Below, piece by piece: positions 9,221-18,126 of a DNA stretch of 64,000 bases (the first letter of the stretch is position 1; each line of letters begins with the position of its first letter). The stretch is from Paenibacillus arenosi. GTDB lineage: Bacteria; Bacillota; Bacilli; Paenibacillales; Paenibacillaceae. The notes under the pieces were generated by a model. It had not been told where the DNA came from, did no database searches, and saw only the letters and a list, made by a program, of their open reading frames with translations. Location of the stretch: NCBI RefSeq assembly GCF_014841135.1, contig NZ_JACYTN010000003.1, forward strand, positions 248,001 through 312,000. Reading direction: 5' to 3'. The translations under genes were made by a program, and so were the position numbers.

Positions 9221-10216
9221 ATGAAGCGCAGTGACCGCTTGACCGCTATCGTGATGGCGTTGCAGCAGCAAGCAGAAACAGCCCAGTCGCTCGCTGACAA
9301 ATTCGAGGTGTCCAAACGGACGATTTTGCGTGACATGCAGACGCTTAGTGAAATGGGAATACCGTTATATGGCGAGAGTGGTCCGCATGGCGGTTATCGA
9401 CTCATGGAAGGATACAACTTGCCCCCACTTGCGTTGAGTGAAGAAGAGGCACTGTTGACACTAGTTGCGCTGCAAGGGATGACTCAATTAGCAGACTCGC
9501 CTTTCAATGCGGAGCGCTGGACGGTTATAGATAAGATAAAGCATGCACTGACACCCACCTATCGTTCGCAACTGCATACGAAGTTGAATAAGATGGAACT
9601 GTTTATGCCTAAGCGGAGTTACCGGACACCTCATTTGACTCAACTGTTGGAAGCTGCTGTAGAAGGACATGCGATAGAGGCATTTTACCGTTCTATACGT
9701 CACGAGCGGTGGCTGAAGCTATTACCACAGCGGGTGTATACTGCTAATGGCTTTTGGTACTGTGAAGCGTACTCTTTTACACATGGTGAATCACGTTCGT
9801 TCCGAGTCGATCGCGTTACGGAGCTGCGACTGTTGGGCAATCAAGCAGTGGCTTATGCTATGGATGCTCAGCAAAGAGATTCATATCAAGTAGCACGAGG
9901 CCAAGATTTATCGGCAAAGGTGGAGCGAGACGTATTCCAACCACACACGGAACGTGTACGAATCGTGGCTCGACTTACATACCGCGGTGTTCGGCTGGTT
10001 GAACAAGACGAGCACCTAGGTGAGAAGGTTCATCTATGTGGTGATGATGAATGGGAACTGGATGCCGAGCTTCCGAGGTCAGAATGGCAATGGGTCGTGG
10101 AATGGTTTTACCGGCTGGGCATGGATGCTGAAGTGTTGGAACCTCTTGAACTGCGAGAAGAGGTTGCGAAGTTGGCCGCTCAAGTGTATGCCCGTTATGA
10201 AGGGAAGTCTAATTGA
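9221..10216 (+). CDS. YafY-type transcriptional regulator (HTH_11 plus WYL)
   Basis: Cytosolic DNA-binding protein of 331 residues. Residues 1-60 form a winged helix (MKRSDRLTAIVMALQQQ, FEVSKRTILRDMQTLSEMGI), followed by the linker GPHGGYRLMEGYNLPPLALS common to YafY proteins. The middle carries a WYL-type ligand domain (RHERWLKLLPQRVYTANGFW, ESRSFRVDRVTELRLL) and the end a WCX-type extension. The ATG at 9221 has GGAGGT six bases upstream and gives the usual length; a longer frame from 9200 lacks a site. The WYL ligand is unknown. A GTGACA-N7-TGTCAC dyad upstream may be its own operator. Confidence 0.9.
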   Translation: MKRSDRLTAIVMALQQQAETAQSLADKFEVSKRTILRDMQTLSEMGIPLYGESGPHGGYRLMEGYNLPPLALSEEEALLTLVALQGMTQLADSPFNAERWTVIDKIKHALTPTYRSQLHTKLNKMELFMPKRSYRTPHLTQLLEAAVEGHAIEAFYRSIRHERWLKLLPQRVYTANGFWYCEAYSFTHGESRSFRVDRVTELRLLGNQAVAYAMDAQQRDSYQVARGQDLSAKVERDVFQPHTERVRIVARLTYRGVRLVEQDEHLGEKVHLCGDDEWELDAELPRSEWQWVVEWFYRLGMDAEVLEPLELREEVAKLAAQVYARYEGKSN

Positions 10217-10297
10217 CGATACAGGATAATAAGGGCACGTATGGTTCCCAGCAATGTTGGGCGAATGACTGGAATGCCCTCGCTACATGAGTTGCAA

Positions 10298-10317
10298 ATA
10301 CACATGTACATGTGTAT
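10298..10317. promoter_or_regulatory. Perfect 20-bp palindrome upstream of the AlkZ-related gene
   Basis: ATACACATGTACATGTGTAT is its own reverse complement. It lies 30 bases before the ATG at 10347, in the intergenic gap after the WYL regulator. It may be a repressor site. It does not match the LexA or Fur consensus. Confidence 0.45.
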
Positions 10318-10346
10318 CGATTCATTTCTATAGGAGGCCCGTAAGC

Positions 10347-11027
10347 ATGAAACAAGAACCTATTTGTACGTATGATGAAGCGGTTGAAGTGATACGCGAA
10401 GTTGGTATTTTGCCATTGGCGAAGCTAATACCGAACCATCCTTCTCTGGATGTAATTACACCTAGTGAGCAGTGGCATACGGATGAAGATAATGATCCGT
10501 GGCGTTGGAGAGTTCGCTTTCCTAGTGATGGGAGTGCCGCGTATGGCAAGTTTCTGAAGAAAAAGTCAGTACTCGTATCTGCTGATCTTGTATCTGCACT
10601 TAGGGCGCTAATTGGAAGCGAGCAGTCTGTGGAGGAACGTTACGCGGGTGGTCAATTATCTCGCGAGGCGAAGGAATTGTATGCCATCATTGAAGCCAAT
10701 CCTGGCATCGAGACACGCTCGCTTCGGGCTGAGGCTGGAATGAAGGCGCAGGATAAGAAAAAAGATTTTGATCGAGGTCTTTTGGAGCTTCAGAGCACAA
10801 TGGATATTGTCATTTCAGGTGTAAAAGAAGAGCGGGATGATATCGGTGAGCGAAAAGGTGGCTGGCGCAATACTTCCTTTGAGACGTTGGGGGATTGGAT
10901 GCGCGGTATCGGTTTGGCAGAGGAACAACTGACTCGTGACGAAGCACAGGCTAAGCTGGAAGAACGGTTGTTTTCTGTATGCGAACCTGAAGCGATTAAG
11001 GCATTCCGTAAAGCTTTGAATTTATAG
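10347..11027 (+). CDS. AlkZ-related protein, function uncertain
   Basis: A cytosolic protein of 226 residues resembling the group annotated as AlkZ-related (helix-turn-helix, HTH_42-type DNA glycosylase relatives). Visible hallmarks are YDEAVEVIREVGILPLAKLI, QWHTDEDNDPWRWRVRFPSD and LSREAKELYAIIEANPGIET. The acidic and aromatic middle resembles proteins that contact DNA bases, but no catalytic residue can be assigned. AGGAGG sits 10 bases upstream of the chosen ATG at 10347; the longer frame from 10287 would contain the upstream palindrome and lacks a site. The next gene follows after 34 bases, so the two may be cotranscribed. Confidence 0.62.
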   Translation: MKQEPICTYDEAVEVIREVGILPLAKLIPNHPSLDVITPSEQWHTDEDNDPWRWRVRFPSDGSAAYGKFLKKKSVLVSADLVSALRALIGSEQSVEERYAGGQLSREAKELYAIIEANPGIETRSLRAEAGMKAQDKKKDFDRGLLELQSTMDIVISGVKEERDDIGERKGGWRNTSFETLGDWMRGIGLAEEQLTRDEAQAKLEERLFSVCEPEAIKAFRKALNL

Positions 11028-11061
11028 TAAGCTTGAATGAAATAGGGGAGGGAATAGGGGA

Positions 11062-11964
11062 ATGACAGGACAGAAGAGTGTAGAAGCGTTAGGACAAGCA
11101 AAGCTATTTATATACCGACAGGCGCGGCTTCTCGACAGGAGGAGATACGAATTTCATTTTGAACAGGGCAGTCCAGAACAGGTCATTGCAGCCTTACGGG
11201 CGTATCAAAATGAGGATGGTGGCTTCGGGCAGGCGCTGGAGCCGGATATTCGTTGTCCGCATAGTCAGCCTGTTCCTGTAGAAATAGCGCTTAGACTGAT
11301 GGATGAAATCGGATATGTCGATACTTCGATTATGGATGGGATTGGCCGTTATTTGCGAGGCATCGTGCGTCCTGAAGGAGGATTTCCGTTAGCGACACTA
11401 GCGGTGAATAATTATCCGCACGCTCCATGGTGGTATAGGGAAGAAGATCAATTGCCGTCCTTGAACCCAACGGGCAACATCATCGGCTTGTTGTACAAAT
11501 TGGCGGAGCATCATGCTTTTCAGGAAGAGGAATGGTTCCAATCTTCTGTTGCATACATGTGGCGTCAGTTGGATGATTTGAATCCGTATGATTATCATGA
11601 TATTGTACAAGCTGCAACTTTCTTGGAGCATGCTCCTGATTCTGAGCAAGTACAAGAGTATCGCGTATGGTTGGACGAACTCATTAAACGGCCGGGCATT
11701 ATCGAGCTTGATCCGCAGGCCGAGGGCTATGTGCATAAAGTGCTCGACTGGGCTCCTGCACCCAATTATCCAGCAGCGAAGCTGGTAACGTCAGAACATA
11801 TAAGCCTTCACTTGGATCATTTACTGACCGAGCAGCAGGCGGACGGTGGTTGGCCGATTCGCTGGGAAGCGGTTAGTCCGGCCTGCGAGTTGGAGTGGCG
11901 CGGTAGTATTACCATAGACAGACTGCTTACTTTACAGGCTTACGGGAGACTGGAGCTTAGCTAA
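11062..11964 (+). CDS. Alpha/alpha toroid (terpenoid cyclase/prenyltransferase fold) protein
   Basis: A 300-residue cytosolic protein whose two clearest motifs, YQNEDGGFGQALEPD and QQADGGWPIRW, are the QxxDGGF/W repeats of the squalene-cyclase and prenyltransferase toroid fold. It lacks the DxDD catalytic motif of squalene-hopene cyclases and is only half their length, so it is probably not a cyclase; the function is unknown. It starts 34 bases after the AlkZ-related gene and ends tail to tail with lysE, overlapping it by eight bases. Confidence 0.6.
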   Translation: MTGQKSVEALGQAKLFIYRQARLLDRRRYEFHFEQGSPEQVIAALRAYQNEDGGFGQALEPDIRCPHSQPVPVEIALRLMDEIGYVDTSIMDGIGRYLRGIVRPEGGFPLATLAVNNYPHAPWWYREEDQLPSLNPTGNIIGLLYKLAEHHAFQEEEWFQSSVAYMWRQLDDLNPYDYHDIVQAATFLEHAPDSEQVQEYRVWLDELIKRPGIIELDPQAEGYVHKVLDWAPAPNYPAAKLVTSEHISLHLDHLLTEQQADGGWPIRWEAVSPACELEWRGSITIDRLLTLQAYGRLELS

Positions 11965-12589
11965 TTAAGCCCCTGAGTAACGTAATGAGCATATAGCAGG
12001 CAATTCCCCATATCGTAATGGCAGAAATGCGATTAAATACAGCAATTAACTTACCTGAGGTGTCGGCGGTGCGCAGCATTCGTCCAGCGGCCGCCAAGCC
12101 GAGGAACCATAACCATGAGATGCCGATTGCGGCTAACGTAAATGCCCACTTTCGTTCATCCTCGTACTGTAACGAGCTTGTTCCGATGACCCCGATCGTA
12201 TCCAAAATGGCATGCGGATTAAATATAGAAACAGAAGCTGCGAACAACATTTGTTTGCGGCCTGTTAGTGCTGTTTTCCCCCGATTCTCGACCGTGGTTT
12301 GAGTTCCAGCAGATTTCCATAGACTGTACCCAATAAAGAGCATGAATACAAATCCCACCCCGTACAATATCTGCTTTAACCAGTCCCATTGAAAAATAAT
12401 AAGCGACACCCCTTGTACAGCAAGCAGGATAAGCAGCGTATCGCAAAATGCAGCGGTTAGCACAGCAGGCAATGCCTGCTTAAATTGTGGTTGTATCGCT
12501 CCTTGGTTGAAAATAAATACATTTTGCACACCTAGCGGCAAAATAAGTCCGAAAGCAAGCAAAATACCATGAATGAATGCTTCTACCAT
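11957..12589 (-). CDS. LysE/ArgO-type amino acid exporter
   Basis: An inner-membrane exporter of basic amino acids or related compounds, 210 residues with about six helices. The family signature ILPLGVQNVFIFNQGAIQP lies near the N-terminus and the aspartate-containing AAFCDTLLILLAV follows. NPHAILDTIGVIG marks the central helix. The ATG at 12589 has GGAGG nine bases before it, so the upstream 11 codons are discarded. It is divergent from a MocR regulator, a common pairing in which the regulator controls the exporter. Confidence 0.87.
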   Translation of the reverse strand: MVEAFIHGILLAFGLILPLGVQNVFIFNQGAIQPQFKQALPAVLTAAFCDTLLILLAVQGVSLIIFQWDWLKQILYGVGFVFMLFIGYSLWKSAGTQTTVENRGKTALTGRKQMLFAASVSIFNPHAILDTIGVIGTSSLQYEDERKWAFTLAAIGISWLWFLGLAAAGRMLRTADTSGKLIAVFNRISAITIWGIACYMLITLLRGLIS

Positions 12590-12758
12590 GTTGTTTCCTC
12601 CTGTACGTATGTATAGCACCAAGCTAGTTGCTGTATCTAATCATATCGAATGGTTGGGCATATGCACCCAACCATTCGGTTGAACATGCTGCCAACCAAA
12701 TTTATAATAAGCACAAATAGGTGAAGGAATATCATTCCAAATAAGGTGAGCGTGTCAA

Positions 12759-14255
12759 ATGAACAACTTATCACAATGGCGGCCGAATATGAATGATTCG
12801 GTACCGCTTTACCAGCAAATTGAATCTTATATTATCGGAAAAATAAAGAGCGGTGAATGGACATAGGGTATGAAGCTTCCTTCGCAGCGGGTGCTGGCTA
12901 AGCAGTTGGATGTTAACCGAAGTACAATTGTCGCAGCGATGGACAGACTTGTATCTACAGGAGTGCTAGAAGGAAACAGTGGAGGAGGAACACGAGTAGC
13001 TGTTGTTGGAGAGGAAGAGCTGACTCTGTATGACAGCCAAGGTGATCAACTAGTATCATTCCCCCGCAGACATTGGAACGGTTACGTGGAAGATGGTATC
13101 CATTATCCGAACTTACCGCTTGTACAGACGATAAATAAGATGGAATTCGTACCTCACATGATTCGACTGGGAACGGGGGAGCTTTCACCGAGCCTGCTAC
13201 CAGAGCATACTATGAGGCATTTATTTTCTGAAATAGCATCTTCCGTGGATACAGTACCGCTCAGTTATGAAGAGCCGTTGGGTTCTTTGCAACTGCGTCG
13301 TCAATTATGTCTGGAAATGGAGCAGCGAGGCATTAACGCTTCACCTTCCAATGTGCTCGTTGTATCGGGGGCTTTGCAAGCCTTTCAGCTTATATCAGCA
13401 GGATTATTAGAGCGACAATCGACGATACTATTGGAGAAGCCTTCTTATTTATATTCCATCCACGCGTTTCAATCGGCAGGCATTCGTCTGGCGGGTGTCC
13501 CTATGGATAGCGAAGGATTGCAAATTTCTGCGCTGACCCGCTTGAAGCAGCTGCGTCAAGCTGTGCTGCTCTACACGAATCCGACCTATCACAATCCAAC
13601 TGGAATGGTGATGAGTGAAGCGCGGCGAACGCGATTGTTGCAGGTGTGCGGACAGATTGGACTGCCCATTTTAGAGGATGGCGCATACGAAGAATTATGG
13701 CTTGATCATCAACCGCCTACTTCGTTAAAAGCGAGAGATACAAGTGGGCAAGTGCTTTATGTTGGCACGCTGTCCAAAACAGTCAGTCCTGGCTTGAGAA
13801 TCGGCTGGATCGTAGGATCCGAGCGAGTGATAGAACGGTTAGCAGATATTAAAATGCAGACGGATTATGGCTCCAGCTCCGTGTCGCAGCTTATGGCGTA
13901 CCATTGGCTTCAATCTGGTTCTCATCAGCGTCATATGGAACAACTGCGTGAACATTTACGTGTTCGAAGAGATGTGATGTTGGAACTGCTGTCGCAGGAG
14001 TGGCATGACATTGCAACTTGGCAACAGCCGACTGGCGGGTTCTACATATGGGTAACCATGAAAGGGACATTTCCACTACACAAGCTGTTCGAGCAGGCGC
14101 TTTCGGCGGGCATATTACTGAATATCGGTACACTTTATGATCGTGGATCTAGCAGGCAATTACGCCTGTCGTATGCCTATGCTTCTATTAAGGAAATGAA
14201 ATTTGCGATGGGTAAGTTGGCACAGCTCATTCGCATACAGGGGTGGAAGTCGTAA
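12759..14255 (+). pseudogene. MocR/PdxR-type regulator interrupted by an in-frame TAG
   Basis: GntR-type winged helix fused to a class I aminotransferase-like domain that binds PLP. From the ATG at 12759 the frame reads MNNLSQWRPNM, then SVPLYQQIESYIIGKIKSGE and WT, after which codon 36 is TAG (12864-12866). The same frame continues GMKLPSQRVLAKQLDVNRS and stays open to 14255 (461 codons). Without the stop this would be a typical 498-residue MocR. The aminotransferase part has TNPTYHNPTG and the PLP lysine in GTLSKTVSPGLRIGW (K340). Reinitiation at the ATG 12870, which has AGGG almost adjacent, would delete half of the DNA-binding domain. It may be a recent nonsense mutation, a sequencing error, or a suppressed codon. 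Divergent from lysE. Confidence 0.8.
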
Positions 14256-14360
14256 GCGAGGTAGATGAGGTGGAGGATAAATGTGACAGTTATTTGTTTA
14301 ATGTTCGTGTTTTGCTCATCTATGTCTATAAATAAGGCATTTCATCCAATTGGAAATATT

Positions 14361-14416
14361 AAAAACCGAACAAATTTAGTTTTTTAATTGACATTAGATC
14401 GTATATAGGGTAGCAT
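14361..14416 (+). promoter_or_regulatory. Promoter and PurBox-like site of the purine permease
   Basis: TTGACA (14388) with TAGCAT (14411) after 17 bases is a good sigma-A promoter. AAAAACCGAACAAAT (14361-14375) resembles a PurR box (AWWWCCGAACWWT) just upstream. A second CGAA-type site in the opposite orientation (AATGTTCGTG, 14300-14309) is further away than in classical PurR operators, so PurR control is only tentative. Confidence 0.45.
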
Positions 14417-14464
14417 GCATTAAGTATTCCAAGTGTTATTATTGAAAGGGGCAGCAAAATCCGT

Positions 14465-15760
14465 ATGTTGCAGAAATGGTTCAAACTACAGGAAAACGGA
14501 ACGAATGTCCGCACAGAAGTTACCGCAGGTATGACAACGTTTTTAACGATGGTTTACATCGTTGTCGTCAATCCAGCTATCCTATCATCCGCAGGGGTAC
14601 CTTTTCAGCAGGTGTTCACAGCGACGGTTATTTCCGCGATTATCGGAACGTTGTTAATGGGCTTGCTTGCTAATCACCCAATTGCGATCGCGCCAGGCAT
14701 GGGCATGAATGCTTACTTTGCTTCTGTCGTTGCTTCACAAGGTGTAACGTACCAAGTTGTATTCGGCGCAGTATTTTTGGCTGCTATATTATTCGTCATT
14801 TTGACGTTCACGAAGCTGCGTGAGATGTTAATCGCAGCGATTCCGCCAGCATTGAAGTTCGGTATTACGGCGGGAATAGGATTGTTTATCGCGTTTCTAG
14901 GCTTGAAATCTTCGGGTATCGTTGTTCCGAATGAAGCGACGATGGTTGGATTCGGAGATCTGCATCAACCTGTTACGATCTTGACGTTGTTAGGTCTACT
15001 TGTGACCTTGATCTTGATGGTTCGCAACGTGAAGGGTGCGTTGTTCGTCGGTATGGCTTTGACCGCGATCGTCGGCAGTTTTATGGGGCTGTTGAACTTT
15101 GATGCGGGCGTTGTATCTTTGCCGGCAGCACCTGTTTTGTTTGACCTGGATGTACAAGGTGTGTTCACACACGGTTTGTACACCGTTGTATTTGCTTTCT
15201 TGCTTGTAACGATTTTCGATACAACAGGTACGATGATCGGTGTTGCTGAGCAAGCAGGTATTATGAAGGATGGCAAGCTACCGCGCACGAAACAGGCGCT
15301 TATGGCAGATGCGTTCGCAACGACAGCTGGTTCGGTTATGGGTACAACTCCATGTACAGCGTATATCGAGTCCTCCGCAGGTGTAGCAGCAGGTGGACGT
15401 ACAGGCTTGACTACCGTTGTGGTCGCGATCATGTTCGGGGTATCCTTGTTCTTCGCTCCAGTTATTCAAGCGATTTCTGGGTTGCCAGCTATTACGGCAC
15501 CGGCACTAATTATAGTTGGCTGCTTTATGATGGATGGCTTAGCGCGTATTAAGTGGAATCAATTCGATGAAGCATTCCCAGCATTCGCAATTATCGTGAG
15601 TATGCCATTGACGTCCAGCATTGCAACAGGTATCGCAATCGGATTTATTACGTATCCGGTGATGAAGTTGTTTAACGGTAAAGGACGCGAAGTGCATCCA
15701 CTGCTTTATATTTTCGGTGTTATCTTTGCGCTGCAAATGGTTTATTTCCCAGCGCATTAA
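14465..15760 (+). CDS. NCS2 purine permease (AzgA/PbuG type)
   Basis: Proton-coupled uptake of hypoxanthine, guanine or adenine; 431 residues, about 12-14 membrane helices. Diagnostic segments are VRTEVTAGMTTFLTMVYIVV, NPAILSSAG, IAIAPGMGMNAYFA and TTPCTAYIESSAGVAAGGRT, all typical of the AzgA/PbuG/PbuO branch. AAAGGGG lies about 12 bases before the ATG, which is longer than usual, but no better start exists. No purine riboswitch precedes it, unlike ade and the oxidoreductase elsewhere in the window; a PurBox-like site is present instead. A stem-loop terminator follows. Confidence 0.92.
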   Translation: MLQKWFKLQENGTNVRTEVTAGMTTFLTMVYIVVVNPAILSSAGVPFQQVFTATVISAIIGTLLMGLLANHPIAIAPGMGMNAYFASVVASQGVTYQVVFGAVFLAAILFVILTFTKLREMLIAAIPPALKFGITAGIGLFIAFLGLKSSGIVVPNEATMVGFGDLHQPVTILTLLGLLVTLILMVRNVKGALFVGMALTAIVGSFMGLLNFDAGVVSLPAAPVLFDLDVQGVFTHGLYTVVFAFLLVTIFDTTGTMIGVAEQAGIMKDGKLPRTKQALMADAFATTAGSVMGTTPCTAYIESSAGVAAGGRTGLTTVVVAIMFGVSLFFAPVIQAISGLPAITAPALIIVGCFMMDGLARIKWNQFDEAFPAFAIIVSMPLTSSIATGIAIGFITYPVMKLFNGKGREVHPLLYIFGVIFALQMVYFPAH

Positions 15761-15781
15761 TCCAGTCTTTCGAGTTTGAAG

Positions 15782-15812
15782 CGTGCTTTCCCAATGGGAA
15801 GGCACTTTTTTA
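15782..15812 (+). terminator. Terminator of the purine permease gene
   Basis: GTGCTTTCCC pairs with GGGAAGGCAC and is followed by six T. A second hairpin, GCTGC...GCAGC followed by seven T, lies at about 15889-15917. Confidence 0.85.
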
Positions 15813-15973
15813 TGTTTTTGTTTCAAGTTGCTTCGATATGTTTAAGAAGATTAGGCCGCTTTAATGCTATAAGTATGCAAAAGTATTGCTGCACCTATTA
15901 CAGGGCAGCTTTTTTTGCAGGTCGACTGTAAGGAGGAGTTTTAACCAAGAAGTAAAGAAAGTTCGAAAAGGTA

Positions 15974-16000
15974 TTAATATTTGTCGAATAATGTCGATAT
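15974..16000 (+). promoter_or_regulatory. Sigma-D (motility) type promoter for the chemoreceptor
   Basis: TTAA (15974-15977), exactly 15 bases, then GTCGATAT (15993-16000): one mismatch in each element from the sigma-D consensus TAAA-N15-GCCGATAT. It lies 77 bases upstream of a chemoreceptor gene, the expected type of target. Confidence 0.65.
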
Positions 16001-16076
16001 ATTACTATAAACCGAACATAAAAATAGGATGTTATAAGTAATGCAGGAATTTTATGTTTAGAAATGTGGAGGGGTT

Positions 16077-17837
16077 ATGATGCGAGGCTTTATTTCCAAA
16101 AGTATCGTCGTGAAGTCTGCGTTAAGTATTTTTGCCCTTATTGTTACGCTTACCGGTATTCTTACTGGCTATAGTTATGTAGCGGAAAAAGGGATTTACT
16201 ATAACGAGCTTACAGAATTACATAAGACATTAACAAAGCAAGTAGAAGTTGAATTAGAGGGAATCATTAACGCAGAAGCGAAGATGAACAAGCTTACACC
16301 CGAACAATATTTGAAAGACGAGGGTATCGTATGGATTAGTGAATCCCTCAATAGTATGGTTCGAGATGGCTTCATTAGCAACAGCTACTTGCTGCTACCA
16401 GAAGATACACAGCAAGATGGCAAGACGTACAAGCGTCTCCTTCATGCCAACACTGAATTTATTAAAGACAGCGGTGTTCATCCAGGGCAGTTATACATCC
16501 TACCCGAGGAATGGATGCAAACGGAGGATGAGCTGCTGCGGGAAGGATCGGCGATTAGCGATGTGTATCAGGATCTAGGCGGTCAATGGATTACGACGAT
16601 GACGGCGCTTCGCAATGAGCAGCAAGAAGTGGTGGCCTTGTTTGCGGTCGATTTCAATTATGACACGATTGATGCCGAGCTAGACACTATCTTATGGAAG
16701 ACAGCAGGCGTAGGTGTAGTTACGGGTTTGGGTATTATGGCGGTTATGATTTTGTTAATTCGTCGTACAGTAGCACCACTTAAGAAGCTAACTGAAATTT
16801 CACAACAAGCAGCACAAGGTGATCTGACAGTATCGGTATCGAATACATCCAAAGATGAAATTGGTCAGCTCGCACAGTCCTTTAATCAAATGGTTCAGGC
16901 TTTACGGAAAATTACGGCTGATGTAAGAGAGACAACCGAACAAGTTACGGTATCTGCAGAGCAGTTGGCGATTATCTCCGATCAAAATGCTCAATCTGCT
17001 CAGTATGTTGCAGCAGCGGTGGAGGAAGTGGCGACAGGTTCGAATACACATTTGGCAACCGTTGAAGACAGTAAGGTCGCGATGGAAGAAGTATCGATCG
17101 GGATTCAACGTATTGCAGAATCAGCGTTAATCGTATCGGAAATGAGCAGCGATGCTTCTGCGACAGTGGAGCAAGGCAGCGGCATGATCAAGCAGACAGT
17201 TGAACAGATGAATCGTATACAGGAGGCTGCGCAGCAGTCGTCGGAGCAAGCGAATCAATTAGCGGGACAATCGCAGCAAATTGAAGCTATTGTGTCATCG
17301 ATTCAACAAATCGCAGGACAGACGAACTTGCTTGCCTTAAATGCTTCTATTGAAGCTGCGCGAGCGGGTGATCACGGCAGGGGCTTTGCTGTTGTCGCAC
17401 AAGAGGTAAGAAAGTTAGCTGAACAAACAGGTCACGCTGCAGAACAAATTGGCGAACAACTCCAATCGATTATCGTTCGGACTAAAAAGTTATCGGTGAC
17501 TATGGAGCGCAGCGCGGAAGAAACACAAATGGGAACCCTAATTGCACGAGATGCAGGTAAGCAGTTCCAGAGCCTTCACGAAGCGGTACAACGTGTTGCA
17601 GAGCATATTCAAGAAGTATCAGCAGCTTCAGAAGAGATGTCGGCTGGTACCGAGCAAATATCTGCTTCGATGAATGGCTTGGCCGCGATTGCCAAAGACT
17701 CAGCTGATAACGCACAAAGCATCGCTGCTTCTTCGGAGGAGCAGTTGGCGAGTGTGGAGGAAATGGCAAGTACAGCTGCCTGGTTGGGCAGCAAGATGAA
17801 AGATATGAATGCGGAAATGCAAAAATTCAAGCTCTAG
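16077..17837 (+). CDS. Methyl-accepting chemotaxis protein
   Basis: A membrane chemoreceptor of 586 residues. One helix at about 10-32 ([20 protein letters not shown]), an extracellular ligand domain of about 165 residues with a Cache-like sequence ([20 protein letters not shown]), and a second helix at about 205-225. A HAMP domain ([19 protein letters not shown]) and a long coiled-coil signalling domain follow. The hairpin tip that contacts CheA/CheW is intact: [27 protein letters not shown] precedes tandem ATG codons at 16077 and 16080. A sigma-D-like promoter upstream links it to the motility regulon. The ligand is unknown. Confidence 0.95.
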   Translation: MMRGFISKSIVVKSALSIFALIVTLTGILTGYSYVAEKGIYYNELTELHKTLTKQVEVELEGIINAEAKMNKLTPEQYLKDEGIVWISESLNSMVRDGFISNSYLLLPEDTQQDGKTYKRLLHANTEFIKDSGVHPGQLYILPEEWMQTEDELLREGSAISDVYQDLGGQWITTMTALRNEQQEVVALFAVDFNYDTIDAELDTILWKTAGVGVVTGLGIMAVMILLIRRTVAPLKKLTEISQQAAQGDLTVSVSNTSKDEIGQLAQSFNQMVQALRKITADVRETTEQVTVSAEQLAIISDQNAQSAQYVAAAVEEVATGSNTHLATVEDSKVAMEEVSIGIQRIAESALIVSEMSSDASATVEQGSGMIKQTVEQMNRIQEAAQQSSEQANQLAGQSQQIEAIVSSIQQIAGQTNLLALNASIEAARAGDHGRGFAVVAQEVRKLAEQTGHAAEQIGEQLQSIIVRTKKLSVTMERSAEETQMGTLIARDAGKQFQSLHEAVQRVAEHIQEVSAASEEMSAGTEQISASMNGLAAIAKDSADNAQSIAASSEEQLASVEEMASTAAWLGSKMKDMNAEMQKFKL

Positions 17838-17843
17838 ACACAC

Positions 17844-17873
17844 TTGATTTGTCTCAAGCAGATCTGTTATAAT
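17844..17873 (+). promoter_or_regulatory. Promoter of the T-box leader
   Basis: TTGATT (17844-17849) and TATAAT (17868-17873) with an 18-base spacer; transcription would begin near 17880, at the start of the T-box leader. Confidence 0.6.
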
Positions 17874-17879
17874 CTCACA

Positions 17880-18095
17880 AAATAAACACGACCATTCGCC
17901 AGTGAAGAGCATCCAACTCGGAGGCGTTTTCGTTAAGGGAGCTGACCTGTAGGGTACAGCATTCCCCTAAGTTAACCGGGCCCGCCCGTTATCGCGGAAC
18001 CAAAGAGGATCGAACTGTATCAAGTTCGATCAAGTTGGGTGGCACCGCGAGCAGAGAGCTCCTCGTCCCATACGGATGAGGGCTCTTTTTGTTTT
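17880..18095 (+). promoter_or_regulatory. T-box leader controlling serS
   Basis: A tRNA-sensing leader that reads uncharged tRNA-Ser. The T-box itself is TGGGTGGCACCGCGA (18036-18050). Stem I is built from GTTAA/TTAAC and GGGA/TCCC pairs around 17933-17983 and contains serine triplets AGC (17958-17960) and TCC (near 17963) as specifier candidates; CCGTTATCGCGG follows as in most T-boxes. The terminator is AGAGCTCCTCGTCC paired with GGATGAGGGCTCT and a T-run (18055-18095). Which serine triplet is the specifier needs structural alignment. Confidence 0.9.
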
Positions 18096-18126
18096 TTACA
18101 CAACAAGAGAAGGAGTGTGCGGTGGT

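Noticed and set aside
9027-9224. 65-codon frame before the WYL regulator
   Set aside because: No ribosome binding site and it overlaps the regulator promoter and start.
14281-14464. Purine riboswitch upstream of the purine permease
   Set aside because: No P1 pair or TCTAC/GACTAC core in this gap.
16011-16026. PurBox-like AAACCGAACATA before the chemoreceptor gene
   Set aside because: No partner box at the right distance and no purine link; the sigma-D promoter explains the region better.
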